A stretch of 17,952 nt of DNA from JAFGCN01 sp964547015 (GCA_964547015.1 CAZJKT010000018.1:1-17952); one strand, 5' to 3'; positions 1-7,386 are shown, counted from the first letter of the stretch. Numbers and translations are program-made. The notes: generated by a model not told the origin, from the letters alone.

Positions 1-2
1 TT

Positions 3-392
3 ATGCCAATCCGCTACAGGCCCGCCCCGGACATACAAAAAACTGCTGAAGAGGTGGCAAAAAGAATAGGTATGCCTCATCTTGATTTCAATCGGATCGG
101 ATTTCTGCGCTCCTACGGCTCAACTTCAAGGGCGATTGCGAGGTGTTATGGTCTATCTAAAGTATGGCAGAAGGCTTTTGGCTGGAAGGCGCATTATGTT
201 GTGGAGGTTGTTTCAGAGAAATTTGACCGATTGGGGGAGAAGGACAAGATTCGGACAATAATACATGAGCTGATGCATATTCCCAAATGTTTTGGAGGGG
301 GTTTTCGCCACCACAACTTTGTTAATGAGCAAAATATTGAGGTTTTATACAGGGCATACATAAACTCAAAGCAGGCGGGTGAAAGGCGTTAG
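3..392 (+). CDS. Putative zinc metallopeptidase (COG4900-like)
   Basis: A 129-residue protein with a single clear motif, HELMH at residues 88-92, followed by IPKCFGG and a downstream HHNF. HExxH is the zinc-binding and catalytic signature of metallopeptidases. The HELMHIP...F.GG...HN arrangement recalls the short predicted archaeal metallopeptidases of COG4900; that assignment is from memory. There is no signal peptide or membrane segment, so the protein is probably cytoplasmic. The ATG is only two bases inside the window, so its promoter cannot be seen and an upstream start cannot be excluded, although MPIRYRPAPDIQ is a reasonable N-terminus. The gene converges on the membrane protein at 446-1915, with 53 bp between the two stops. 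The substrate is unknown. Confidence 0.75.
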   Translation: MPIRYRPAPDIQKTAEEVAKRIGMPHLDFNRIGFLRSYGSTSRAIARCYGLSKVWQKAFGWKAHYVVEVVSEKFDRLGEKDKIRTIIHELMHIPKCFGGGFRHHNFVNEQNIEVLYRAYINSKQAGERR

Positions 393-445
393 TAAAGGCG
401 CCCTTGATAATCTGCAAAAAATCAATTAGCGCCGGATGCTAAAAT

Positions 446-1915
446 TTATTCTTTGAGCTTATTCAAAAGCTCTCCAATCTCAGCCAATTTCTGCTGTATT
501 TGGGAAATAAGGGTTTCCTTATCTGAAGGTTCCTGCGGCTGGCCTATAACTTCACCGCTGAACGCAAAAGCCCTTATCTCTTCATCGCTTCGCAGTTCAA
601 TCACATCATTAGTCTGGGCGTCAATAAAGGCCTGGTAGGCGATTCCCGCAGCGCCGTAAGGTATGACTACAACCTTCCAGTATAGTCGGTCATCGCGCAC
701 CATCGGAAGAGGCTCTACAATTTTAAATCTCGTCCAGTCAACCTGCGGATTTTCCCTCCTTACAAATTCTGTGGCCTTTACGGGACCTGTAAGCGTGCTT
801 TCAAGGGCAAGCTCTAAGAGCTCGATTTTTCCGGTGCGGGCGTCAATCATGAATATCTTGAATATGCCGTGGCTCTGGCCGTAAGGCTCAGCGGAAATAA
901 ACCACTTAAGCCCTTCTGAAGTGTCAATTAAGAATGGCTGGGGGCTTCCCGGGATGTCCTGGATTTCAATCTGGTCTTCGTGGATGAGAATATAATTTAC
1001 AATTCCGTCTTTTAGCGCATAGGACTCAACATAAGAGCGGGCAAGATTTTCAGGGAATATCCGGTTGTTTTTGAAAAGTTCGCTTTCAAGGGCCTCATCC
1101 GGCTTTAAGAAATCAATTTTGCCTTTGGAATCAAGCACAAACAAGCCTTCAAATCTCGGAATAGTATATAAAAGGCCGTAATATAGCCTGAAGTCGTAGC
1201 CTATTGCAGGGATTACTGTGTATACTTCATCTTCTTTTAAAATGTAATAGGTGTCATCAAGGTCCACCCGGTATTTCTTTTTTAGGATATTCCACTTCAG
1301 GTTGTCGAATATTTGCATCCCTTCGCCAATTTCAAGGTATTTCTCAACTATTTCTGAATTTTTTTCCTGCACCGTGCCGTCGACATATACAATTCCCTTG
1401 TTTTTCAAAAGCAAAGAAAGCAGAGGTCCGTCAGGGACAAGAGGGAACTGCCATGAGAGGGTTCCGTCCATATTTGCTATATTTTCGTTGCCGAGCTTAT
1501 ATTGAGGCAACTGTAGGCTGTCTTTTGCATATCTGTATGCGACTTCCATGGGCATTAGCCTTAAGTTTTCCCTTGACTGGGGGAGCTTTTCAATATTCTC
1601 ATACTCAAGGCTCCTTGTAAGCTGCATAGGGGCAATAAGGGATGATAATGCCTGAGACAGTATCAGGATTGCGAATAAAACTGGCACAAAGGAACTCATT
1701 ACAAGGGACTTAAAGATGTATTCCTCATTAGGCTTTTTTGCCTTCTTTTTTTTCACCCTTATTGAGCCGTATGCCACAAAAATTGCGGCTATAACAATTG
1801 ACTGGATAATCAGGGGGTTTTTATAGAAGTAGATGAAGGTTCCGTGAAACCACGGCCTAAAAAACAGGAGTAAGGCAAATACTGCCAAAACCAAGATGAG
1901 CCTAAAATTCTTCAT
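446..1915 (-). CDS. Membrane-anchored protein with PepSY-like motifs
   Basis: A 489-residue protein of unrecognised family. Three hydrophobic segments lie near the N-terminus (about residues 4-21, 34-52 and 69-93), with a Lys-rich stretch (KKKKAKK) between the second and third that would sit on the cytoplasmic side. The remaining ~390 residues are hydrophilic and probably form an extracytoplasmic domain. That domain contains two similar strand-turn motifs, IFMIDARTGKIELLEL and YQAFIDAQTNDVIEL, of the kind seen at the end of PepSY repeats; the second is preceded by YWKVVVIPY. A short coiled coil closes the protein (LISQIQQKLAEIGELLNKL). PepSY-type domains are often inhibitory or sensory, but no function can be assigned here. 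A TATA box at 1934-1942 lies about 23 nt before the ATG, which suggests leaderless transcription. Confidence 0.8.
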   Translation of the reverse strand: MKNFRLILVLAVFALLLFFRPWFHGTFIYFYKNPLIIQSIVIAAIFVAYGSIRVKKKKAKKPNEEYIFKSLVMSSFVPVLFAILILSQALSSLIAPMQLTRSLEYENIEKLPQSRENLRLMPMEVAYRYAKDSLQLPQYKLGNENIANMDGTLSWQFPLVPDGPLLSLLLKNKGIVYVDGTVQEKNSEIVEKYLEIGEGMQIFDNLKWNILKKKYRVDLDDTYYILKEDEVYTVIPAIGYDFRLYYGLLYTIPRFEGLFVLDSKGKIDFLKPDEALESELFKNNRIFPENLARSYVESYALKDGIVNYILIHEDQIEIQDIPGSPQPFLIDTSEGLKWFISAEPYGQSHGIFKIFMIDARTGKIELLELALESTLTGPVKATEFVRRENPQVDWTRFKIVEPLPMVRDDRLYWKVVVIPYGAAGIAYQAFIDAQTNDVIELRSDEEIRAFAFSGEVIGQPQEPSDKETLISQIQQKLAEIGELLNKLKE

Positions 1916-1933
1916 AAATAATGCAGGTTACTC

Positions 1934-1942
1934 TTATATAAA
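1934..1942 (-). promoter_or_regulatory. TATA box for the PepSY-like membrane protein
   Basis: On the reverse strand this reads TTTATATAA. It is centred about 23 nt upstream of the ATG at 1915, close to the spacing expected for an archaeal TATA box driving a leaderless transcript. No Shine-Dalgarno sequence precedes the ATG. Confidence 0.55.
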
Positions 1943-1972
1943 TGCTAGTGGCTTATAATAGTCTAATGCCTA

Positions 1973-2641
1973 TTAGCTAATTTTCCCTTCAGCTAATATA
2001 TTTTCCGTCGAGTATAGGCGCATATTATCCGAATTGAACTCATATTTTACGTCAACCAAGAGGTTTTCTAAGGTAAGAATTTTCCAGGACTTTACCTTGA
2101 ATATATTCTTGCGGCTATTTTCTTTATAAATATAGGTCTCAAAAGAGATTATAAAATGATGAGCATTCTCAGTAATTTTAGAATTATTTGAAGGGGAGAT
2201 ATAAAATGATCTAAGGGATGTCGAAAAGTTCTTAAGGCTATAGGTTTTGCATTCCAGATAGTGTGTTTTTCCGGACTTATCTGTAAACTCAATGTCGGGG
2301 TATCCTGTTATTTTCTTTTGACCATTTGTAGTTTTTGGTACATCTGCGGAGTAACCCCTCTCATTTAATGCGCTCTTTACATGGGCCTCAATATAGTTTC
2401 CCACTTCATTTGGTCTTTTACTTACAATACCTTTATGGTTAATTGACCTGCCTGAATAAAGGGCCACTTTTTTTAAATCTCTTAGTAATTTTTTATCCTC
2501 TTTGCTGGAAGTGTCAAAGGGCAATATTTTTTGTTCGGAAATAGACTTAATCACTAAGTTAAAGGGTATATTTTTTAGGGGTACTAGCATTTGTTTAATG
2601 GTGTTTTCCAAGCGGGTTATATAGGGGTTATTCTTGACCAT
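1973..2641 (-). CDS. Type II-like restriction endonuclease, PD-(D/E)XK fold
   Basis: A 222-residue protein whose centre carries a PD-(D/E)XK nuclease signature: GYPDIEF with Asp116, then YLECKTY with Glu130 and Lys132. An upstream acidic helix (NEVGNYIEAHV, Glu79 and Glu85) is typical of the fold. The start codon follows the stop of the methyltransferase gene by a single base (TAA T ATG), so the two are almost certainly one transcript, with the modification enzyme translated first. That order is common in R-M systems, where methylation must precede cutting. The DNA target cannot be read from sequence. The N-terminal ~75 residues have no recognised domain. Base composition is visibly AT-richer than ftsZ or mcm, which suits horizontal acquisition. 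Confidence 0.8.
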   Translation of the reverse strand: MVKNNPYITRLENTIKQMLVPLKNIPFNLVIKSISEQKILPFDTSSKEDKKLLRDLKKVALYSGRSINHKGIVSKRPNEVGNYIEAHVKSALNERGYSADVPKTTNGQKKITGYPDIEFTDKSGKTHYLECKTYSLKNFSTSLRSFYISPSNNSKITENAHHFIISFETYIYKENSRKNIFKVKSWKILTLENLLVDVKYEFNSDNMRLYSTENILAEGKIS

Positions 2642-2642
2642 A

Positions 2643-3947
2643 TTAGAAGTTTTCCTTATGAAAAATTACCATCCTATTTGTATTTGTCCCCATTATATTA
2701 TTTTCAATACCCCATATATTTGCGGTTTTTGTAAATTTCTGGTCATTTATGACAACCCCAAACAATTTAAATCCTGATTGCAAACCCAAAGGAATGACTT
2801 CCTCTTCTAATTTAATCTCACCTTTCCTAACTTCACCTACTTCAAACACAACCCACCCCCCAGGCTTTGTAATTCTGAATAGTTCTTTAAATACCCCAAG
2901 CATTATCTTATTCCATTCATTTACCTTTCGAGTCATCGTTATTCTTTTAGAGATGTTCTTATCATCTATATTGTTGAACCAGCACCTTAGCCAATTATCG
3001 TTAGAGTAATGAACAATATCCAGAAATGGGGGTGAGGTGACTGTAAGCTGAATTTCATTCGATTTAATATCTGGGGTGTTTCTGGCATCACGGGTCAAAA
3101 ATTTGGATTTTGAGTATACTTCTGATAAATTTTTTAATTGAATAGGTTCTAAATCTCTTTGCAATTGTTTTGTTTTTTTGATTATAATCGATTTTACATC
3201 TCTGTACTCAGGAACCTGGCCTCGCTTTTCATTAATTTTGATTTGGCTGTTCTGGGATGTTGCTTGGTTGGGTGGCAGGGTATATACTGAAAAGAAACCT
3301 TTAGAATGCCCAGTTAGCCTATTAGTGGCTACTAAACGTATCCATCTATCGATATAATCTTCCTTACCCGATATTTCACGTTCTTTTAGATAATCCCTTA
3401 AAGATATTAATTCCCCCAAAGTATTCTTATGATAGAACATTGATAAATCTATATCTGAGCATCTATCTTGCTCCCAGCTTATTTTACTTAATCTTAACTC
3501 AATCTCCCTGGCATCTGGAGGACGCATTCTTGGTTGAACAAGAATTTTACTCAGCGGATTGATGTCATTTGCATATCCAACACGACCCATCATGCCCGCT
3601 TCCAAAATTGTTGTGCCTCTACCGCTAAAAGGATCATAAACTATATCTCCCCTTTGTGTTAATCTGCTGATAAAGAAATTAGGCAATTGGGGTTTGAAGC
3701 AGGCTCGGTAGGAGATTTCATGCAAAGATGAGGCCTGCCTTTGTTTAGCGGTCCAAAATTCATTAATGTATACCGGATAGCTTAGACTTCCAATTTTGTT
3801 TTGTCTAATCAGAGTATTCTTTGGATTTTCATTAAACCTGAAATTTAATATATTTTGTCTTACTTCCTGAGCTTTTTGGGGACTGCCTATTTGAGGCTCA
3901 ATCTCCAAATTACAGAAATCACTTAATCGTGTATATTGGGAACTCAT
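2643..3947 (-). CDS. Site-specific DNA methyltransferase (probably N4-cytosine)
   Basis: A 434-residue enzyme with two diagnostic motifs: the AdoMet-binding DPFSGRGTT at residues 105-113 and the catalytic TSPPF at 304-308. A Ser/Thr-Pro-Pro-aromatic motif IV is most typical of N4-cytosine methyltransferases, although N6-adenine cannot be fully ruled out. Motif I precedes motif IV by about 190 residues, and that long insert (about 145-295) probably holds the target-recognition domain. Later landmarks are KPGGWVVFEVGEV and a C-terminal GTNTNRMVIF. The gene lies 1 nt upstream of the endonuclease gene, whose product would cut unmethylated sites. A TATA-like element at 3966-3980 is about 26 nt before the ATG, with an inverted repeat between them that may be an operator. 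Confidence 0.85.
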   Translation of the reverse strand: MSSQYTRLSDFCNLEIEPQIGSPQKAQEVRQNILNFRFNENPKNTLIRQNKIGSLSYPVYINEFWTAKQRQASSLHEISYRACFKPQLPNFFISRLTQRGDIVYDPFSGRGTTILEAGMMGRVGYANDINPLSKILVQPRMRPPDAREIELRLSKISWEQDRCSDIDLSMFYHKNTLGELISLRDYLKEREISGKEDYIDRWIRLVATNRLTGHSKGFFSVYTLPPNQATSQNSQIKINEKRGQVPEYRDVKSIIIKKTKQLQRDLEPIQLKNLSEVYSKSKFLTRDARNTPDIKSNEIQLTVTSPPFLDIVHYSNDNWLRCWFNNIDDKNISKRITMTRKVNEWNKIMLGVFKELFRITKPGGWVVFEVGEVRKGEIKLEEEVIPLGLQSGFKLFGVVINDQKFTKTANIWGIENNIMGTNTNRMVIFHKENF

Positions 3948-3954
3948 GTATTAG

Positions 3955-3968
3955 TTAGGATTTCCTAA
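3955..3968 (-). repeat. Inverted repeat in the R-M promoter, possible operator
   Basis: TTAGGA and TCCTAA form perfect 6-bp arms around a TT spacer. The repeat sits between the putative TATA box and the methyltransferase start codon, about 8-21 nt upstream of the ATG. A protein bound here could block transcription. No controller (C) protein gene is visible next to the operon, so the binder would be the methyltransferase itself or a remote factor. Confidence 0.4.
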
Positions 3969-3980
3969 TATAAAATATAT
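3966..3980 (-). promoter_or_regulatory. TATA element for the R-M operon
   Basis: AT-only sequence reading ATATATTTTATATTA on the reverse strand. It is centred about 26 nt before the methyltransferase ATG, the spacing expected for leaderless archaeal transcription. Confidence 0.45.
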
Positions 3981-4109
3981 TTTAGAGAAGGGTGTTTGAT
4001 AGAACTAATTTTTGATTATGAATAAATTCCCTCTAGATGGTATGTTCATTATAAGCTATTGAAACACAGATTTTTTATCCTGAAAGTCAATAATTCAGTA
4101 TAAATATAA

Positions 4110-4139
4110 ATACCTAAAGTTGCTAATATAATTAGGTAT
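4110..4139. repeat. Inverted repeat 1 upstream of ftsZ
   Basis: Perfect 8-bp arms ATACCTAA (4110-4117) and TTAGGTAT (4132-4139) enclose 14 nt. It is the first of four consecutive inverted repeats in the 349-nt divergent gap between the R-M operon and ftsZ. A TATA-like TATAAATA lies just upstream at about 4100-4107. Confidence 0.6.
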
Positions 4140-4143
4140 GAAA

Positions 4144-4167
4144 AAAAGCAGTTGGGGAACTGCTTTT
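4144..4167. repeat. Hairpin 2 upstream of ftsZ, GGGG loop
   Basis: Perfect 10-bp arms AAAAGCAGTT and AACTGCTTTT surround a GGGG tetraloop. The loop is not self-complementary, so an RNA hairpin is a more natural reading than a dimeric protein site. It shares the core TTGGGGAA with the next hairpin. Confidence 0.65.
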
Positions 4168-4185
4168 CAAATGAGTGTTAGTTAC

Positions 4186-4203
4186 TGAAATTGGGGAATT
4201 TCA
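4186..4203. repeat. Hairpin 3 upstream of ftsZ, GGGG loop
   Basis: Perfect 7-bp arms TGAAATT and AATTTCA surround a GGGG loop identical to that of hairpin 2. The same loop and flanking TT...AA with different outer stem sequences suggests that shape is conserved rather than that the element was simply duplicated. Confidence 0.6.
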
Positions 4204-4229
4204 ATAAATATATAGTGTGTTAAAACTAT

Positions 4230-4257
4230 ATATACTTTTCTGCAGAGGAAAGTATAT
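4230..4257. repeat. Hairpin 4 upstream of ftsZ
   Basis: ATATACTTTTCT (4230-4241) pairs with AGGAAAGTATAT (4246-4257) over 12 positions, 11 Watson-Crick and one G-U, around a GCAG loop. It ends about 10 nt before the TATA box closest to ftsZ. It could therefore be either DNA upstream of the promoter or part of a longer leader. Confidence 0.6.
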
Positions 4258-4267
4258 CTCAGGCACT

Positions 4268-4276
4268 CTATATACA
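4268..4276 (+). promoter_or_regulatory. TATA box nearest to ftsZ
   Basis: CTATATACA is centred about 25 nt before the ftsZ ATG, which predicts a leaderless or nearly leaderless transcript. A weak GAGG at 4289-4292 could be a ribosome-binding site if transcription begins at an upstream TATA such as that near 4100 instead. Confidence 0.55.
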
Positions 4277-4296
4277 AGTAAACAAAACGAGGCAAA

Positions 4297-5469
4297 ATGA
4301 GCATACAGGATTTGTTTGAATCGACGTTCGGAAACGAAAAAAAACAGGCAGAGGCTAAACCAGAGGAGGCTATAAACTACGGAAATGGAGTATACGACAA
4401 GGAGAAAGTGAATATGACCGACATTCAGGCTGAGATGAGAAATGAATTCGGCATTGAGAGCTACACCCCAAAGATTTTGGTAGTGGGGTGCGGAGGAATG
4501 GGCTCAAATGTCATTTCAGGCCTTTCAGAGATAGGGATAATGGGCGCAAGGACAGTTGCAATCAATACCGATGCGGCGCACCTTGTAATAACAAAGGCCG
4601 AAAAGAGAATCCTTGTCGGAAGGGACATAACAAAAGGTCTTGGAGCAGGAGGAGAGCCGAGTGTTGGCGCAAAAGCTGCTGAAGAGAGCAAAAACGAGCT
4701 GAGGGAACTTGTCAAGGGCGCGAATCTCGTGTTCCTTATAGTGGGCCTTGGAGGCGGAACCGGAACAGGTGTTGCTCCGGCTGTCGCAAAATTGGCCAAG
4801 GAACAGGGAGCTGTGGTCATTGCTGCAGCCACACTGCCCTTCCAGATAGAAGGGGCAAGAATGGCAAAAGCCGAGGACGGGCTCTACCAGCTAAGGCAGG
4901 CCTGCGACACAGTAATCGTGGTTGAAAACCAGAGGCTCTTGGACTATGCAGGAAACAGGCCTTTGAAGGAATCCTTCAAGCTGTGCGACCAGGTAATTTC
5001 GCAAATGATAAAAGGCGTGACCGAGACTATCTCGCAGCCTTCCCTTGTGAACCTGGACTACGCGGATGTGAGGACCATCATGAAGTCAGGAGGCGTTTCG
5101 ACAATAGGGATTGGCATCGCAAGCTCTTCGGACAAGGCAAAGGAGGCGGTAAAGCAGGCATTAACCCACCCGCTTCTAAGCGTTGACTATTCGGGAGCAA
5201 ACGGGGCATTAATCCAGATAATCGGAGGAAACGACTTAAGGCTTGATGAAGTTAATGAAATAGGGCAGGCCGTGACAAAGCAGCTTTCGCCTGAGGCGCA
5301 GACAATTTGGGGAGCAAGAATTTTGGACGAGTATGACGGCAAGATTCAGGTAATAACAATAGTTACCGGAGTAAAATCGCCTTACTTGCTTGGCCCGATG
5401 GAAGAGCCGAAAGCCGGAGAAGTGCAGACCGAACAATCGCATAACCTGGGGATAGAGGTCTTCAGGTAG
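4297..5469 (+). CDS. ftsZ: Cell division protein FtsZ
   Basis: A 390-residue tubulin-family GTPase that would polymerise at mid-cell to form the division ring. The nucleotide-binding signature GGGTGTG is at residues 152-158, preceded by VGCGGMGSN (64-71) and INTD (89-92). The catalytic synergy-loop motif NLDYAD is at 252-257, with Asp254 and Asp257 positioned to complete the GTPase site of the neighbouring subunit. About 55 N-terminal residues precede the fold and look flexible. The protein ends GIEVFR, resembling the short C-terminal tail that contacts membrane-anchoring partners. Sequence favours FtsZ proper over the CetZ branch. The gene stands alone, with a structured 349-nt region upstream and a T-rich stretch downstream. 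Confidence 0.96.
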   Translation: MSIQDLFESTFGNEKKQAEAKPEEAINYGNGVYDKEKVNMTDIQAEMRNEFGIESYTPKILVVGCGGMGSNVISGLSEIGIMGARTVAINTDAAHLVITKAEKRILVGRDITKGLGAGGEPSVGAKAAEESKNELRELVKGANLVFLIVGLGGGTGTGVAPAVAKLAKEQGAVVIAAATLPFQIEGARMAKAEDGLYQLRQACDTVIVVENQRLLDYAGNRPLKESFKLCDQVISQMIKGVTETISQPSLVNLDYADVRTIMKSGGVSTIGIGIASSSDKAKEAVKQALTHPLLSVDYSGANGALIQIIGGNDLRLDEVNEIGQAVTKQLSPEAQTIWGARILDEYDGKIQVITIVTGVKSPYLLGPMEEPKAGEVQTEQSHNLGIEVFR

Positions 5470-5470
5470 A

Positions 5471-5492
5471 ATTTTTTATTTTTGTATTTGTT
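5471..5492 (+). terminator. T-rich terminator after ftsZ
   Basis: Immediately after the ftsZ stop the plus strand carries three close T-runs (six, five and three or more Ts). Archaeal RNA polymerase terminates at such tracts without needing a hairpin. Converging pelA ends at 5519. Confidence 0.5.
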
Positions 5493-5518
5493 TAAGCTAC
5501 TATAGAGGCAATGCTATA

Positions 5519-6436
5519 CTACCACCGACCAACCCCGACAATCTCAAACTTTTTGAGCTCCCTTGCGTAATCCTTTGAGCTGTCAACAATCCTTATTCTG
5601 CATCCTGCGGCCTGCGCGGATTTGAGGGCGGCTTCATACTTTGGGGCAAATTCGCTCAATACAATCAATTCTTTTGCCCTTTCGGGCTGATTATTTGCAT
5701 CCAGCCCGTACATAGTTTTTTGAGGGTTTTTTCTGACCTCAGACAGCATTTCCTCAACCGCCTTTTTTTCTTCATCTTCCCTTTGCTTTTCAAGAATCTC
5801 TCTTACAATGCTTCTTTTGGCGATTTCTTCAAGCCCGCTTTTCCCTCCCGAGCTTACAGAATCTGAAAAAACCTTTCCGGGAAGCTCAATGCGCTGGCGG
5901 ATTTTGTCGCGGATTTTGTCGGGGCCTGCAATAAGGAGATAATTAGGGCTTTTTCGCTTGAGATTAGTAGATACTTCTTTGAAATATTCCTCTTCCCTTC
6001 TTTTTGAAAGGATTTCCTCAATTTCATAAAACCTGCCGCCTTTTAGCAGGGCAATTAATGTTTTTGACTTATCGCAGACGCAAACAAGAATTTCCCTTTT
6101 GGCGCTTTTAGGCAGACCTTCAAGTTCCCCGATGATTTTCGCTTTTTTTTCAAGCTCGATATAGATGGAGTGGTGCTTGTTTCTCTCTTCGCCCTCAGTT
6201 ATCAGGCCGGTAATTCTTATTTTATTGCCTTCAAAAGAGGCCTTCTGGGCCAGTATTCCCAAGTAAACCGGCTTTTTTTTGCCTTTTTGGATTTCCCCTC
6301 CCTTGCAGATAACTGAGGTCCTAAGCGTTTTTTGCCAGAATATTTTGCCTTTTGCCTGAGTGTAAATGCTCCAAAGGTCGTTTAGGGTTTCGGGCACGAG
6401 GGTTGTTTCATCCTTTTCCTGAGCGAGGATTCTCAT
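5519..6436 (-). CDS. pelA: mRNA surveillance / ribosome rescue protein Pelota
   Basis: A 305-residue homologue of Pelota/Dom34, which enters the empty A site of stalled ribosomes and, with an ABCE1-type ATPase, splits them. Domain 1 is recognised by LVPETLNDLWSIY near the N-terminus, then VYLGILAQKASFEGNKIRITG and a SIYIELEKKAKII strand. The eRF1-like central domain has EREEEYFKEV-like text (REEEYFKEV), LLIAGPDKIRDKI and DSVSSGGKSGLEEI. The C-terminal domain has MYGLDANNQPERAKELIVLSE and ends IVGVGRW. There is no GGQ motif, as expected for Pelota rather than a peptide release factor. At 305 residues it is shorter than the usual ~350, mainly between domains 1 and 2. It converges with ftsZ, and its start lies close to the divergent phosphatase gene. 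Confidence 0.92.
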   Translation of the reverse strand: MRILAQEKDETTLVPETLNDLWSIYTQAKGKIFWQKTLRTSVICKGGEIQKGKKKPVYLGILAQKASFEGNKIRITGLITEGEERNKHHSIYIELEKKAKIIGELEGLPKSAKREILVCVCDKSKTLIALLKGGRFYEIEEILSKRREEEYFKEVSTNLKRKSPNYLLIAGPDKIRDKIRQRIELPGKVFSDSVSSGGKSGLEEIAKRSIVREILEKQREDEEKKAVEEMLSEVRKNPQKTMYGLDANNQPERAKELIVLSEFAPKYEAALKSAQAAGCRIRIVDSSKDYARELKKFEIVGVGRW

Positions 6437-6510
6437 AATATTCTTTTGGAATTATTGAAATGTTTGGGGGGTGTTTTTGGCAGAATTTCCCTTGGAATTT
6501 GGCCCGGAGG

Positions 6511-6520
6511 CTATATATTG
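6511..6520 (+). promoter_or_regulatory. TATA box for the phosphatase gene
   Basis: CTATATATTG is centred 21 nt before the ATG at 6536 and 30 nt before the in-frame ATG at 6545. Its position inside the longer open frame that begins at 6446 argues against the 6446 start. Confidence 0.5.
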
Positions 6521-6535
6521 GGAGATAGTCCAATT

Positions 6536-7312
6536 ATGGCAGAAATGCGAAATTGGGCTTTTATTGGGGATGAATGCATTAGGCGGGCGATGGAAGCTCT
6601 AAAAAAGATAAAAAGCGTTAAATTGTTTGATGAAGGCATTAATCCGCATACGGATGCTGATTTGGCTTCCCATAATGCAATTGCTGATGCCTTGCGGAAG
6701 TCCGGAATTTCCTGCAATCTGATTTCAGAAGAGTCAAAAGAGATCTTGGAGATAAATGGAGGGGGTCCTGACAAAATATTTACAGACCCTCTGGACAACA
6801 CAATCAATTTTATAAGGGGCGATTTCTCATTTTGCGCGGTCGGGCTTTTTGTAGTCAGGGGCGGCGAGCCTAGTTATTCTTTTGTGGGTGACCTTGCCAC
6901 AGGAGATATATATCATTGCGACGAGAATTATGCTTATCTGAACGGCAAAAAATTGGCTATTCCCAAGAGCAGGGAAGGCCGCTACATTATTGCAGGATGG
7001 GCGGCCGGCGGCCCTCGCCTTAAGGCTTTTTCAGATAAAGCGCCAAATTTTCCCGATAAATACAGGATATTCAATTACGGGCAGATGCTTCAGTCAGCAA
7101 AAATAATTCTTGGCCAGTATGATGCATGTTTTGAGATTCTGCCGACTGAACTTTCAGAGTTTGCGGGAGCTATTATAGCCCAGAGGGCGGGAGCTGTTCT
7201 CTCAACTCTTGAAGGAAAGCCTATTATATGGAGAGAGAGCAATAATCAGACGATGCTTGTTTCGAGGAATAAAGAGCTTCACGAGGAGCTTTTATGTTAC
7301 TTTAGCAAGTAA
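6536..7312 (+). CDS. Inositol-monophosphatase-family phosphatase, atypical third metal motif
   Basis: A 258-residue protein of the Mg-dependent sugar-phosphatase superfamily (inositol monophosphatase, fructose-1,6-bisphosphatase, PAP phosphatase). Metal-binding motifs visible are SEES (Glu65, Glu66) and DPLDNTINF (Asp84, Asp87, residues 84-92), followed by the usual FSFCAVGL strand. The third motif, normally W-D-x-A-[AS]-G, reads ELSEFAG at 205-211, so the conserved Asp appears to be Ser207. Activity may be altered or lost. The frame is open from an ATG at 6446, but the TATA box at 6511-6520 and the family-like start MAEMRNWAFIGDE favour 6536. The substrate is not predictable. The gene is divergent from pelA. 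Confidence 0.8.
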   Translation: MAEMRNWAFIGDECIRRAMEALKKIKSVKLFDEGINPHTDADLASHNAIADALRKSGISCNLISEESKEILEINGGGPDKIFTDPLDNTINFIRGDFSFCAVGLFVVRGGEPSYSFVGDLATGDIYHCDENYAYLNGKKLAIPKSREGRYIIAGWAAGGPRLKAFSDKAPNFPDKYRIFNYGQMLQSAKIILGQYDACFEILPTELSEFAGAIIAQRAGAVLSTLEGKPIIWRESNNQTMLVSRNKELHEELLCYFSK

Positions 7313-7386
7313 GGCAACAGGAGCATATTGCAGCTTTTAGGATGGTGTTGTATAACCGAGTAACAGTTGATTCCGTAGTTTGAACC

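Noticed and set aside
4144..4203. Hairpins 2 and 3 as intrinsic terminators
   Set aside because: No gene is transcribed into this region from the left, because the R-M operon runs away from it, and neither hairpin is followed by a long T-run.
6446..6535. 30-codon upstream extension of the phosphatase gene
   Set aside because: A TATA box lies inside it (6511-6520), and the homologous region begins after the ATG at 6536.
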